DNA of 64,000 nt from Bacteriovoracaceae bacterium (GCA_023701435.1 JAMPXB010000013.1:26172-90171), one strand, 5' to 3'; counted from the first letter of the stretch, positions 10,098-19,134 are shown. The notes: a model not told the origin generated them from the letters alone. Program-made: numbers and translations.

Positions 10098-11249
10098 ATG
10101 AAAAAACTTTTATATCTGCTTTACTTGATGTCGGCTCTTCTTTTGATGACCAACTGTCGTCATCATCTGCCCGTTGCTAAATTAAAATTAGCAGAGTTTC
10201 CGCCTGATAAAATAAAAGATGGTCTTGCTATGGAGGCTTTTTCAGGACTTTATTACGACGGCTTAAACGACCAAGGGGAAATGATTTTTTGGACCCATTC
10301 AGATCGTGGACCTAATGCTGAAAGTTTTAAAGATCACAAAACGAAATTAATACACAGACCTTTTGTGGATCCTGGTTATCGCCCGCGATGGATTAAGTTC
10401 ACTTATAATCCCCGCACTCAGCAAATCCAGTATATCGATGAAATACTATTGGCCCTTCCTAATGGTGAGCCTTTGACCGGACTGCCAAACCTTCCTGCTC
10501 AGAAATCCCGCACAGGGGATGAGACGCCAGTAACGTTAAGAAATCAAAAACTAAATCTTGATCCCATGGGAATAGATCCTGAAGGAATTTGCAAATGGGG
10601 TAGTTACATCTGGATGGGGGAAGAGTATGGCCCTTCTCTTTTGAAGTTTGATTTAAACGGAAAACTGGTGAAGCGATTTGTACCACAAGGGTACTTTAGT
10701 CGCCAGCGTGAGGGGATTAAAGAGGTGTTGCCGGAAAAGTTAATGACCAGAAAACTCAATCGTGGTTTTGAAGGCATTGCCTGCGCGCAAGATAAACTTT
10801 ATGTAGGACTGCAGTCGCCACTACCAACTTACGGGAATAACACCATCATCCTGGAATTTGATCCAATTAAAGAAGAGGTCACCAAGGTTCTCTATTACCC
10901 TCTGGAAAAAGAGGCGGATAAATTAGGTGATCTAGTTATCTTTAAAAATCAATTGCTGGTGTTGGAGCAGAATAGCGAGACTGGCCCGGAAAGTTTTCAT
11001 CGGGTCTTTGGTGTAGACATTTCAAATCTTAACCATGGTGCTATTGTTCCGAAAAAACCGATCATTGATCTGGTGAAAATTGGATATGATTTTGCTGACA
11101 AGGTTGAAGGCCTTGCGGTGACAGAAGCCGGAGAATTATTTTTTGTGAATGATAATGACTTCGGATTAACAGGGCCTATTGACCCTGCCAGTCATAAAGC
11201 TGTGATTGATAACTCTAAAAAAAGTGTCTTAGGACACATTCAACTTTAG
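10098..11249 (+). CDS. Phytase-like esterase domain lipoprotein
   Basis: This 383-residue protein has an N-terminal export signal (MKKLLYLLYLMSALLL) followed by a cysteine in MTNC, an imperfect lipobox. The body resembles the 'esterase-like activity of phytase' family: FSGLYYD, THSDRGPN, GIDPEGI, GxEEYGPSL and a C-terminal KVEGLA/NDNDFG section. Members of this beta-propeller family are periplasmic or secreted, and substrate specificity is generally unknown. The start at 10098 was chosen because the reading frame upstream overlaps osmC and lacks a signal peptide. Its stop codon overlaps that of the convergent hydrolase at 11246-11249. Confidence 0.8.
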   Translation: MKKLLYLLYLMSALLLMTNCRHHLPVAKLKLAEFPPDKIKDGLAMEAFSGLYYDGLNDQGEMIFWTHSDRGPNAESFKDHKTKLIHRPFVDPGYRPRWIKFTYNPRTQQIQYIDEILLALPNGEPLTGLPNLPAQKSRTGDETPVTLRNQKLNLDPMGIDPEGICKWGSYIWMGEEYGPSLLKFDLNGKLVKRFVPQGYFSRQREGIKEVLPEKLMTRKLNRGFEGIACAQDKLYVGLQSPLPTYGNNTIILEFDPIKEEVTKVLYYPLEKEADKLGDLVIFKNQLLVLEQNSETGPESFHRVFGVDISNLNHGAIVPKKPIIDLVKIGYDFADKVEGLAVTEAGELFFVNDNDFGLTGPIDPASHKAVIDNSKKSVLGHIQL

Positions 11250-12430
11250 TTCTTACAAATGCCCTTACTGCCCAGAGGTCTTTCCAAAAACTTGGTAATG
11301 ACTTCTGAGGCTCCGGCGATCTTGAATAAACCATCCAAGTGTCCCCCTCGCCCTTCAAGCACGAAAACTTCGGAATTTCTTCCAAGCGTACAAAGTTTTT
11401 TGGAGGCATTCATGGCAACTTCTGGCGGAAAGATCAAATCATACTGGGCCGGAATAAATAAAAATTCCGCTTTGATTTTCTTGGCATTATTCTCGACATT
11501 AAAACTCTGAATCGCACGGGCGGTATAGAGGATTGAATTTCCATCAATCATTGCGGCCCGGGCTTCACCACGCGCCTGCAGGGCAGCTTCCGCCGCAAAT
11601 TTGTGATCATAACTATGAAGAGGGTCCTTGCCAGCTTGAGCAGGACCATTGCCAAAGGTCTGGGCCCAATCAAGATAGACGGCAGATAAAGTGATCATCT
11701 TTAATGATTCGGCTACGCCTTGAACTGGAGCTTCTTTATCGTAGTAATCGCCCTTATTCCATTTTGGATCAAGCTTAACTGGCATTGACCATAGATTGAG
11801 AAGACTAATCACATAGGGAGGAAGAGACAGGCCTGGTGGAACAACGGCGATCACGCGAGGAACAGCATCTGGATAGGTCGCGGCCCATTCAATTGATTGA
11901 GCGGCACCCCCTGAAGGTCCGGCAACGGCATATAGTTTTTTTATTCCTAATGAATCAATGAGCTTCTTTTGAACCTGGACAAAATCTTTCACCCCGACCA
12001 AAGGAAAGCTCATTCCAAAAGGCTTTCCCGTTTCAGGATTGATGCTAGCGGGACCGGTGGTTTTAGTAAAAGGATCATTGGGTGAAAGGTTTACCAAAGT
12101 ATCCGAACTGATAATGAAATACTTATTTGTGTCCAGAGCTTTGCCTGGGCCAATGATGGAATCCCAGTAACCAGGAGTCGCGTCGGTTTGGGCATATTTC
12201 CCTGCTGCATGTGAAGTACCGGAAAAATGATGGGCGACCAAAATGGCATTGGATTTGTCTGAGTTTAATTTTCCATAAGACTCATAACCAATTCTTAAGT
12301 TTTTAATAATTTTACCGGAAACGGTTTTATAAGATTTGAGTTGAAATTCTTTTTTTTCAACCAGATCCTCCGCCGCAATAAGGTGTTGGGTCAGGGTAGC
12401 GAACACGAGAGTCATAAAGAGTTTTTTCAT
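11246..12430 (-). CDS. Exported alpha/beta hydrolase, homoserine acetyltransferase-like
   Basis: The 394-residue protein has a signal peptide (MKKLFMTLVFATLTQHLIAA). Its alpha/beta-hydrolase body resembles MetX-type acyltransferases: YESYGxLN, HHFSG, the nucleophile elbow GPSGGAAQ, FIPAQYDLIFPP with the likely acid Asp, and GRGGHLDG with the likely catalytic His. Cytoplasmic MetX has no signal peptide, so this is more probably a periplasmic hydrolase or acyltransferase of unknown substrate than a methionine-pathway enzyme. The start is at ATG 12430; the longer frame to 12514 has no signal at its N-terminus. Confidence 0.8.
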   Translation of the reverse strand: MKKLFMTLVFATLTQHLIAAEDLVEKKEFQLKSYKTVSGKIIKNLRIGYESYGKLNSDKSNAILVAHHFSGTSHAAGKYAQTDATPGYWDSIIGPGKALDTNKYFIISSDTLVNLSPNDPFTKTTGPASINPETGKPFGMSFPLVGVKDFVQVQKKLIDSLGIKKLYAVAGPSGGAAQSIEWAATYPDAVPRVIAVVPPGLSLPPYVISLLNLWSMPVKLDPKWNKGDYYDKEAPVQGVAESLKMITLSAVYLDWAQTFGNGPAQAGKDPLHSYDHKFAAEAALQARGEARAAMIDGNSILYTARAIQSFNVENNAKKIKAEFLFIPAQYDLIFPPEVAMNASKKLCTLGRNSEVFVLEGRGGHLDGLFKIAGASEVITKFLERPLGSKGICKN

Positions 12431-12545
12431 TCTTATTTTATAGTGAGAGACTAAGGTTTTGTAAAGACTCGGGTTTTGCCCTCTCACCCATGACTCCTGA
12501 TTGCTTTGTGGCATCTTTAAATGGTTATTTAATCAAGGAGTGATT

Positions 12546-12980
12546 ATGAAAAAATTTCTTCTCATTATCTCAGTCGTTTCGATTCCATTTTCCGTTATGG
12601 CCAAAGTTAATTTGGGGACGGAAGCATTAAAGTATGTCCCCAATGGAAAAGTTGAAGTTCAGGAAAAAGACGAAGTAAAAGTTAAAACCACACAAGGAAC
12701 TTTTATTGAAATGGAATTCAATCGAGATGGAACTCTGGATGAAGCTTCCGGTGACCTGGCGGTTAAAGACAATTTTAACCCTGGGAATAACCTCTTGCCC
12801 TTAAATGATGCGGTCGCGGCGATGGCCAAAGCGGGCAAGAAAGTTGAAGGTGAATGGTCTTTTGATAAAGGCTTTATGAAAGATTGGGAATATGAATTTG
12901 AGGGTGTCGAGAACGGTAAAAAATATGAATATGTCCTGAATGCTAAAACAGGGAAACTGCTGGAAAGCAAAACTGAATAA
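12546..12980 (+). CDS. Secreted PepSY-like protein
   Basis: The 144-residue protein starts at ATG 12546 behind AAGGAG and has a clean signal peptide ending near VMA. The C-terminal half resembles PepSY/YpeB-like domains, with a helix (DAVAAMAKAG) followed by a beta-hairpin ending YEYVLNAKTGKLLE. PepSY proteins are usually periplasmic and are often thought to inhibit proteases; here the role is unknown. The VOC gene follows 14 bp downstream, so the two probably share a transcript ended by the hairpin at 13463. Confidence 0.7.
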   Translation: MKKFLLIISVVSIPFSVMAKVNLGTEALKYVPNGKVEVQEKDEVKVKTTQGTFIEMEFNRDGTLDEASGDLAVKDNFNPGNNLLPLNDAVAAMAKAGKKVEGEWSFDKGFMKDWEYEFEGVENGKKYEYVLNAKTGKLLESKTE

Positions 12981-12994
12981 TTAAAGGATTTTAT

Positions 12995-13456
12995 ATGGAT
13001 ACTCAAGTAAACCCGATACCACAGGGTTACCATTCACTAACCCCGTATCTGATTGTTAAAAATGCCTCCAAGGCCATTGAATTTTATAAAAAGGCTTTCG
13101 GTGCTGAGGAGAAGTTTCGTATGGATGCTCCTCAAGGTAAAATAGGGCATTGTGAATTGCAGATTGGAGACTCTCGAATCATGCTGGCCGATGAATTTCC
13201 GAAAATGGGGTCAACGGCCCCTACCCAGGGAGTAAATTCCTTTTCCTTGCTTCTGTATGTAGACAATGTGGATGTAATATTTCAGCGGGCCATTGATGCT
13301 GGAGCCAAGGTGATCAGACCTTTAACCAATGAGTTTTATGGTGACAGGATGGGAACATTGGAAGATCCCTTCGGACATCACTGGAGTCTGGCAACTCATG
13401 TAGAAAATGTATCCAATGCAGAAATAACCGAACGGGCTAAAAAAATGTGGAGTTAA
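12995..13456 (+). CDS. VOC family protein (PhnB/glyoxalase-like)
   Basis: The 153-residue protein has the paired beta-alpha-beta-beta-beta modules of the vicinal oxygen chelate fold. Motifs include LTPYLIVKNASKAIEFYKKAFGAEE, GHCELQIGDSRIMLAD and a closing GDRMGTLEDPFGHHW. It resembles the PhnB-like group, whose metal-dependent reactions are mostly unassigned. No signal peptide is seen, so it is probably cytoplasmic. It follows the PepSY-like gene closely, but no functional link is apparent. Confidence 0.82.
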   Translation: MDTQVNPIPQGYHSLTPYLIVKNASKAIEFYKKAFGAEEKFRMDAPQGKIGHCELQIGDSRIMLADEFPKMGSTAPTQGVNSFSLLLYVDNVDVIFQRAIDAGAKVIRPLTNEFYGDRMGTLEDPFGHHWSLATHVENVSNAEITERAKKMWS

Positions 13457-13462
13457 GTTAGT

Positions 13463-13504
13463 ATCAGGTGAGTGCTTTTTTAAAAGTACTCACCTGATTT
13501 TTTT
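13463..13504 (+). terminator. Rho-independent terminator after VOC gene
   Basis: The arms atcaggtgagt and actcacctgat pair perfectly and the hairpin continues with cttttt/aaaag. A run of seven T residues follows. It ends the 12546-13456 transcript. Confidence 0.9.
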
Positions 13505-13508
13505 AAAT

Positions 13509-13817
13509 TTAATCTAGTTCTAAACCATCATCTGTCTTAAGCAAGTAACCTGAAATCACATCTCCTTTTTGAAAACCACAATATTTCGCGGAGATGTACT
13601 CATCGAGGACAAATTCAATATCAAGGGGACAGTAGATATGGGGGGACCAGCGCTGGCCTGATTGAGAGAGGTTAATGTCAAGTTTGATTAGACACGAATA
13701 GGGGTGATCTGCATTGGTTACAACCTCTTTAACGATGCTTGAAAACTGGGCTTCGTAAGTTGAGCAAGCAATAGAGTTGAAAGGAAATAAGATTGAGAGG
13801 GCAATGATTAATCTCAT
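13509..13817 (-). CDS. Small secreted hypothetical protein
   Basis: The 102-residue protein starts at ATG 13817, with AAGGTGG five bases upstream. A GTG three codons earlier overlaps that site and is less likely. A short signal peptide ends near SIAC. Three further cysteines (SCLI, IYCPLD, KYCGF) suggest disulfides outside the cytoplasm. I recognise no family. Confidence 0.6.
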   Translation of the reverse strand: MRLIIALSILFPFNSIACSTYEAQFSSIVKEVVTNADHPYSCLIKLDINLSQSGQRWSPHIYCPLDIEFVLDEYISAKYCGFQKGDVISGYLLKTDDGLELD

Positions 13818-13885
13818 AAAGTCCACCTTGGTTAGTTGTAGGGACTCTTACCACACAAATTTCTGCTGGCAGTATTAAGATTATG

Positions 13886-14443
13886 TCAGGATCTCTTTAA
13901 CTCAAACCTGACTGCGGATTTATCCTCCCCAGGGAAATCCTCTTCCACATACTCTGTTACAAAACTCATGCCTAGTTTTCTCATAACATTTTGTGATGAC
14001 TGGTTAGCCTTCATGGTGACTGCAAAAACAGAATCAATCTGATACCTCTCAAATCCTAAAGTGATGAGAGCACGCGAAACCTCCGTGGCATAACCTTTGC
14101 CCCAGAACTTTTTTTGGAGTCGGTAACCGAGTTCAATGTTCTTTGTATCGTCTGGTGTTTTCTTGCCTGGCCTGAAGTGAAACCACCCCATAAATTCATT
14201 GTTTTCCTTACTGTAGGCCAGCCAGAAACCAAATTGAGAATGATGCTTCTCGATGACTTTCATAATCCGTTCCATCGCCGCCTTCACTTCTTCCAGTGTA
14301 GAAGGTCTGGCATTACTTAAATATTTCATGACCTCGGGATCACTATCTAACTCGAGCAGAAGAGGCCAATCGTCCCTTGAAATCTCAGTGAGTCTCACGC
14401 GGCTTGTTTCCAGAAAAATCTTATTCATAAAGTGGGTTCTCAT
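13886..14443 (-). CDS. GNAT acetyltransferase (RimJ/RimL-like)
   Basis: The protein begins with the typical ETSRVRLTEISRDDWP strand-helix of RimJ/RimL-type N-acetyltransferases. It contains the acetyl-CoA loop in the form YRLQKKFWGKGYATE and the later NQSSQNVMRKLGM helix. These enzymes move an acetyl group from acetyl-CoA to an amine, often a protein N-terminus or a small molecule; the acceptor here is unknown. The start may be 14443 or the in-frame ATG at 14428, since neither has a clear ribosome binding site. Confidence 0.85.
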   Translation of the reverse strand: MRTHFMNKIFLETSRVRLTEISRDDWPLLLELDSDPEVMKYLSNARPSTLEEVKAAMERIMKVIEKHHSQFGFWLAYSKENNEFMGWFHFRPGKKTPDDTKNIELGYRLQKKFWGKGYATEVSRALITLGFERYQIDSVFAVTMKANQSSQNVMRKLGMSFVTEYVEEDFPGEDKSAVRFELKRS

Positions 14444-14517
14444 TTTTACAACAATTGGATTCTACGGGCTTTTTTATATGAAAAACGACTCATTTTGTCC
14501 GCTAAAGTGCCGATAAG

Positions 14518-15669
14518 ATGAGAATGAAATTCTATCTCTCACTGCTCCTCATCACCTTACCACAAATAACCTGGGGCTTAAATTGTGCCGTGAAAAGTCA
14601 TCAAGGTATAGCCAGAGAAATTCAGGAGGAAATCGAAAAGAATCCTTTTGCCTGCAATCCTCAGAAAGTTCACCTGACTTTTGATGATGGCCCTTCAGGG
14701 GTGACGACTTCCCAGATTTTAAAAGAACTGGAACTTCGTAAAGTGAAGGCCACTTTTTTTGTAACCACGACTAATTTAGAAAACTCTCAGCGTGAACAGA
14801 ATATACAAATCATTAACCGTGCCCTCTCCGAAGGGCATTTAATTGCTAGTCATGGCCATCAACATTCGGCCTATGATTTACGCATTAGTCCGCAAGGGAA
14901 AGTATTGGAAAAGGGGTTCACCCAAGCCGAGCGGGAACAACAAATCCATAAAAGCACTTCCTTGTTAGATGCGGCTACCAATAAGAAATTTTCCGCTCAG
15001 CCACTGCGTTTATTTCGTCTGCCATACGGCAGGGGAGCCGCTCCTTCCCAAGCTGAATTAAACTATCTGGAAGAAAAAGGAATGATGAATTTTACCTCCA
15101 TTAATTACGGAGAGCGCTTAAAGGAGTATCGTCAGCAAAGCCCTGCCTTGCAAACCCTGTCTGGCTCCGACTATTCTCATCTGGGGTGGAACCACGACTC
15201 CAAAGATTCCTCCCATGGGGCCGGGATGCCGGACAAAAAAGTATTGAATAAATTTATCTTGGATAACATCAAGAGTCTTTGTGCTGCCAAGTCCACACAG
15301 GTATCACTCTTCCATGATATTAAGCTCATGAATACCGTCGCTATTCCCGTTATTGTGGACATCGGTCAATGCCTGGGTCTTAAGTTTATCTCTGCTCAGG
15401 AGATGATGAAGGACGCCAATGCCCTTACCCGCAGCGGTACTCTCATCAGTAAACAAACCATTGCTGCTGGGCCCGTTGAAATTGTTAATAAGATCCTCTC
15501 CGAAGGACTTCAAAGTGAAAATTGTGAGACTAAAGTGGAAGGAACATGCTTTAGTCAGCAATATCAGCGTAGCTATCAAGAATGTGAGGGTGGAGATTCG
15601 GTTTGCTATCAAGGCAAATGGCATGCCCGTACTGATCCCTTAATTATTTTAAACTGTGCTGGGGAATAA
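14518..15669 (+). CDS. Secreted polysaccharide deacetylase (NodB homology)
   Basis: The 383-residue protein has a signal peptide ending near TWG and a NodB/carbohydrate-esterase-4 domain. Motif 1 is LTFDDGP with the catalytic Asp and metal Asp, motif 2 is SHGHQH with the metal-binding His pair, and RLPYGRG is motif 3. Such enzymes remove N- or O-acetyl groups from peptidoglycan or other polysaccharides. The cysteine-rich C-terminal 60 residues are outside the domain. In predatory Bdellovibrio related deacetylases act on prey wall; a similar role here is only inferred. Confidence 0.87.
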   Translation: MRMKFYLSLLLITLPQITWGLNCAVKSHQGIAREIQEEIEKNPFACNPQKVHLTFDDGPSGVTTSQILKELELRKVKATFFVTTTNLENSQREQNIQIINRALSEGHLIASHGHQHSAYDLRISPQGKVLEKGFTQAEREQQIHKSTSLLDAATNKKFSAQPLRLFRLPYGRGAAPSQAELNYLEEKGMMNFTSINYGERLKEYRQQSPALQTLSGSDYSHLGWNHDSKDSSHGAGMPDKKVLNKFILDNIKSLCAAKSTQVSLFHDIKLMNTVAIPVIVDIGQCLGLKFISAQEMMKDANALTRSGTLISKQTIAAGPVEIVNKILSEGLQSENCETKVEGTCFSQQYQRSYQECEGGDSVCYQGKWHARTDPLIILNCAGE

Positions 15670-15703
15670 AACAAAGACCCGTAAAAACAGATCTTTGTTT
15701 TAT
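15666..15703. terminator. Bidirectional terminator between convergent genes
   Basis: The 12-base arms ataaaacaaaga (15666-15677) and tctttgttttat (15692-15703) are perfectly complementary. The stem overlaps the stop codon of the deacetylase. A- and T-rich flanks allow it to act for both the deacetylase and the minus-strand gene ending at 15713. Confidence 0.75.
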
Positions 15704-15712
15704 CCTTAACGT

Positions 15713-16174
15713 TTATTGAAATGTAGGAAAATGTATATTCACCAGTTTGGAATGGAAAATCAGTGTATCGCGGCCATTATTTTTAACACATACATTGAAG
15801 ACACAATTAGAGTTAGCGGCACATCTCTTAACATCCTGAGCGACTTGATTCTCCCCAGCCGAGCGGAACTCCGCTTGCAGATAAGAAGCCTCGAATGGTC
15901 GAACTGGACGGTCGACGAAAGCACAAACTCCAACCGGGAGATATTGCCCTTCCGTTCCTGCGCCTCGAGCGGTAGCCGAATTAAACTCAATGGACAGATT
16001 ACTTCGATTGCCATTTCCTGGATTGACCGAATAAGTATACGGAACTTTTCCACGGCATAGGAATGGATAACTTCCAGGCCAGACATCCGAACAAGTAATA
16101 CCATAACTAAGAGAAGGGATGACTACCGTCAGGGCCAAAACAGATTGCAGGGATCGTTTGAATAACGTGTTCAT
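15713..16174 (-). CDS. Secreted cysteine-containing hypothetical protein
   Basis: The 153-residue protein starts at ATG 16174 with AGGAG five bases upstream. A GTG two codons earlier overlaps that site. A signal peptide of about 27 residues ends near SYG. Six or more cysteines, in positions such as ITCSDVW, FLCRGK, GVCAF and VKRCAANSNCVFNVC, suggest a disulfide-stabilised extracytoplasmic protein. I do not recognise the family. Confidence 0.65.
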   Translation of the reverse strand: MNTLFKRSLQSVLALTVVIPSLSYGITCSDVWPGSYPFLCRGKVPYTYSVNPGNGNRSNLSIEFNSATARGAGTEGQYLPVGVCAFVDRPVRPFEASYLQAEFRSAGENQVAQDVKRCAANSNCVFNVCVKNNGRDTLIFHSKLVNIHFPTFQ

Positions 16175-16381
16175 TTTCACTCCTGATGAAAAAATTAGAA
16201 TTCAGATCATATGGATGATGCATTCCGTACGTGAACCAAGTGAAATGAAATTGTTGTTTAATTTAGATAATCAACGTTCTTGGTTATATTGTTGCGACTG
16301 AAAACTTTCCAAAGAAGTTACGCGGATCTTACATTGTAATTAGTCCAGGACTTACAATAGACCCATAGCAAGGAGGTTTTT

Positions 16382-16759
16382 ATGTTGAGCCAGGCTAACC
16401 CCATTCCAACAATTGGTGTAAAAAATATACAAACTGCCCGGGATTTTTATGAAAAAAAACTGGGACTTACTCCCATGGGGAGCGGTGACGAATATGTTCA
16501 GCACTTTAAAGCTGGCAATGGATCAATTGAAATTTATAAGAGTGATTTTGCAGGTACAAATAAGGCTACCGCTATGACATGGACTGTAGGAGATGCAATT
16601 GACGAAGAGGTAAAATCTCTTAGGAATAAGGGTGTTGAGTTTGAGCATTACACTCTTCCCGAAACTAAGCTTGAAGGTGATATTCATGTCATGCACGATA
16701 TGAAAGCCGCTTGGTTTAAAGATCCTGACGGTAATATCCTCTGTATTCATGATCACTAA
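16382..16759 (+). CDS. VOC family protein (glyoxalase/bleomycin-resistance fold)
   Basis: The 125-residue protein starts at ATG 16382 behind AAGGAGG. One VOC module pair is visible: PTIGVKNIQTARDFYEKKLGL at the N-terminus and AAWFKDPDGNILCIHDH at the C-terminus. Many relatives are small metal-dependent enzymes or binding proteins of unknown substrate. It stands alone between two hairpins, and a strong ribosome binding site suggests good translation. Confidence 0.82.
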   Translation: MLSQANPIPTIGVKNIQTARDFYEKKLGLTPMGSGDEYVQHFKAGNGSIEIYKSDFAGTNKATAMTWTVGDAIDEEVKSLRNKGVEFEHYTLPETKLEGDIHVMHDMKAAWFKDPDGNILCIHDH

Positions 16760-16764
16760 CCCTA

Positions 16765-16789
16765 TGAGGCCGCCGTTTGGACGGCCTCA
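16765..16789 (+). terminator. Hairpin terminator after VOC gene
   Basis: The arms tgaggccg and cggcctca form a GC-rich stem six bases after the stop codon. The following sequence is only moderately T-rich. It may also serve the minus-strand gene that ends at 16801. Confidence 0.6.
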
Positions 16790-16800
16790 CTAATATCTCA

Positions 16801-17007
16801 TTATCGGCAATTAAGTCTGAATTTTTCCCAATTCCCAACACGTGTGGCGTCAGTATGAATGACGTTCGTGATCCGTCCTCCACCACCCACGGCGGTTACA
16901 TAGTGACCGTCATAGGTACGGATGGTGCATTTAAATTCTTGGGCCTGGGCCATTGAGAAGCTACTGAGCCCTAGTAAAACGACAAGTGATGAATAGATGA
17001 AAGCCAT
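16801..17007 (-). CDS. Tiny secreted protein with a single beta-trefoil-like segment
   Basis: The 68-residue protein has a signal peptide (to about AQA) and starts behind AAGGAG. The mature part, around HYVTAVGGGGRI and HTDATRVGNWEKF, resembles one lobe of the fascin/beta-trefoil repeats that end in HTDAT..WE.F in larger secreted proteins. A single lobe cannot form a full trefoil, so it would have to oligomerise or be a remnant. Two cysteines remain. Confidence 0.6.
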   Translation of the reverse strand: MAFIYSSLVVLLGLSSFSMAQAQEFKCTIRTYDGHYVTAVGGGGRITNVIHTDATRVGNWEKFRLNCR

Positions 17008-17209
17008 TTTAATAAATCTCCTTTGATTTACTTTGATAGAGAACGAATGAGGCTTAACTTAAAACAGTGAACGCTCTCCCACAGCCACCGATGCATTGGC
17101 CTTCAGCAAAACTTAAGATTTTTAAGGATGATGTAAAAAGCTGTCAGCTTTGATTGAAATAAAGCATAATTTTTTAATAAAGCTGAAACTACCGAATTTA
17201 GGAATTGAT

Positions 17210-17548
17210 ATGCTCAATCTTGTTTTATTCACCCTCTTCATGATGTTATCTGCGGCATTTGCCCAAGCCTCAGTAAGCAAGCAAGAAAAACTATTGTTGT
17301 GTAATGCGGTTGATGCGCTACTTGATCAGCAACAATCGGAAATGGAGATTGATATAAAAAAATGTTTAAGAAATAGAACCATTGAATCAACACTTATATC
17401 TGAGGGAGTGTTTTTGGTTCAAGGGGACATTAATGTCAAAGCTATGTCTGCACCGTTTTTAAAATTGCATTGTGAACTGTCCTACGTCATTGCTCCTGAG
17501 ATAGGTAATATCATTGGTGGATTGGAGACAGGGGTTACTTGTAAATAA
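17210..17548 (+). CDS. Small secreted hypothetical protein
   Basis: Starting at ATG 17210 (weak AGGA upstream) gives 112 residues with a signal peptide ending near AQA. The rest has three or four cysteines (LLCNAV, IKKCLRN, LHCELS, VTCK), which suggests an oxidised exported protein. A longer TTG start at 17150 would bury the signal. No family is recognised. The gene lies in a run of small exported unknowns. Confidence 0.55.
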   Translation: MLNLVLFTLFMMLSAAFAQASVSKQEKLLLCNAVDALLDQQQSEMEIDIKKCLRNRTIESTLISEGVFLVQGDINVKAMSAPFLKLHCELSYVIAPEIGNIIGGLETGVTCK

Positions 17549-17570
17549 ATCCTGATATTTTTTACATGTT

Positions 17571-17849
17571 TTGTTCTTTTACTCCCACGCAAGTTTTAGT
17601 ATGTCCTCTTTTGCTATTAGTTCTGAAAAGCTGGTAAAAGCTTGCCAAAAAGTAGGGATTGAAAAAGTGACAGCTCAAGCAGAAGCTTATGACCTCACAG
17701 TACGGACAGAAGAAATCAAAGAGTGTGGTGTAGATAATAGACCATTAAATTTTTTGGCAAAGTATGTGTGGTTCTGTGCCACGACCACTGGTGGCGAAAA
17801 AGAAATTAAGGTGATCACTCAAAAGCCCGCTTTTAAAGACTGTTTCTAG
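17571..17849 (+). CDS. Small hypothetical protein, start uncertain
   Basis: The frame opens at a TTG (17571) with an ATG at 17601; neither has a good ribosome binding site. The N-terminus lacks a proper signal peptide, although cysteines (KACQKVG, EECGVD-like and WFCATT) resemble those of the exported neighbours. It could be a decayed copy of a secreted protein. Its stop lies one base from the end of the convergent lipoprotein gene. Confidence 0.35.
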   Translation: MFFYSHASFSMSSFAISSEKLVKACQKVGIEKVTAQAEAYDLTVRTEEIKECGVDNRPLNFLAKYVWFCATTTGGEKEIKVITQKPAFKDCF

Positions 17850-17850
17850 G

Positions 17851-18108
17851 CTATTTGTTAGAAAGCTTTGTTTTCGGAAGGGCCTTCTTACAACGCAATT
17901 CTTGAGGGATGGATTCTGACATCTTTTCTGTGCAGTAATATACTTGACCACGACAGCTGACGGTATGGGATTGAAATCCGATAGGGCTGTAGTCTCGTTT
18001 TAAAATCTTCACTTCTTCTTCGGGACAGCCAACATGGCTGGTGAACTTTTTCTCAAAACTTGAGCAACTGGTTAGGATAAATAGTGTCATTAGAATAGTA
18101 ATTTTCAT
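17851..18108 (-). CDS. Small lipoprotein
   Basis: The 85-residue protein has a short lipoprotein signal with lipobox LTSC (Cys15). The mature part carries four cysteines (VGCPEE, VSCRG, YYCTE, LRCKK). No known family is recognised. It is probably a periplasmic-facing lipoprotein. Confidence 0.6.
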   Translation of the reverse strand: MKITILMTLFILTSCSSFEKKFTSHVGCPEEEVKILKRDYSPIGFQSHTVSCRGQVYYCTEKMSESIPQELRCKKALPKTKLSNK

Positions 18109-18176
18109 GAAAGCTTTTTCGGATGACAGGAGAAAAACTTTAATTTTGTAAAAATCGCAATTAAATTCCGAAAAAT

Positions 18177-18999
18177 TTAAATCGAAGAAATATTAGGTTG
18201 TCCTGGAGTTGATATGCCATAAGGAACGGAAGCATTCCGAATAACACTGAAGACACTGGCCATCGCAACAACAGGATCCTTTGATTTTGGAATAGAGTTA
18301 ATATAAAACATGGCGCGAGCAAAACGATCCGCAGACTTATTTGTTCCAGGAAGCATTACTGTTCCTCCAATCTCTTTCCAGTATTCGGCTAAGGCCAGTT
18401 GTTTTCGAAAATAGGAGAGTTCGTCATGACCTGATACTGGCGATCATGATGAATAGCCAGTTTACCATTAATATACTCAATAATGGCGCTATCACCGGAT
18501 GCATCTGATAGAGATAGGTGGACCGTAGCAAGCCGCTTTTCACCAGGAACAGTGGCAGTGATCAAAGTGAAAGGTTCTGTTTTTAAGGCTTCGACGGCTT
18601 CTTTGACAGTTGCAAAATTATCTAAGACATATTGGCCCCAAATTGAAATGGGCAGGGTCGGTTTTTGTTTATCAGGCTTAGGATACTCTGATTCTGCTAA
18701 CCAGAAAATATTCATACCGAGACCATTTTCTTCATTCCGTCAGTGGTTGAAACATCATGGCCTGAAGCAATGATACGTCCATGTTTTGAGGTCCAGGTTA
18801 ATGATTGAGGACCTGCTTCACCAGTTCATTTCAAGCCTTGGGGAAAGATCCTAAGATTGGTTTCAATGTCATTCTTCCAATCCATGGTTCTTGCCGTTAT
18901 GACTTCATTATTAACTCCAAAGTAAACGGCTCGAGTACAGGCCAGAGAGGAATGGTGAGTCATGAGAGCGGAGAGTATAATGACAACGAATTGCTTCAT
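18177..18999 (-). pseudogene. Decayed choloylglycine-hydrolase-type (linear amide C-N hydrolase) gene
   Basis: An ATG at 18999 behind GGAG begins a signal peptide ending SLAC, followed by TRAVYFG. Cys21 would be the N-terminal nucleophile of this Ntn-hydrolase family. The frame then has an in-frame TGA at 18826-18828 (probably a former CGA Arg). A one-base deletion follows near 18731, where GMNENGLG would be restored by one base. Another lies in an A-run near 18402-18405 (plus-strand T-run). After it the family motifs WKEIGGTVMLPGTN, RDRFARA-like and VPYGISTPGQPNISS continue. A stop at 18177 cuts the protein shorter than usual relatives. The gene cannot make an active enzyme. Confidence 0.88.
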
Positions 19000-19134
19000 A
19001 GGATCTCCATTTTGAGTGTAAGTATCATAGGAGAAAATTGATCGCTATCAGTGAGGCGTTAAGATTATATATGAGATGGCAATAGCCAGCAGTGTCTTCA
19101 CCTTATGCACACAAAGCACTATAACGAACCTTGG

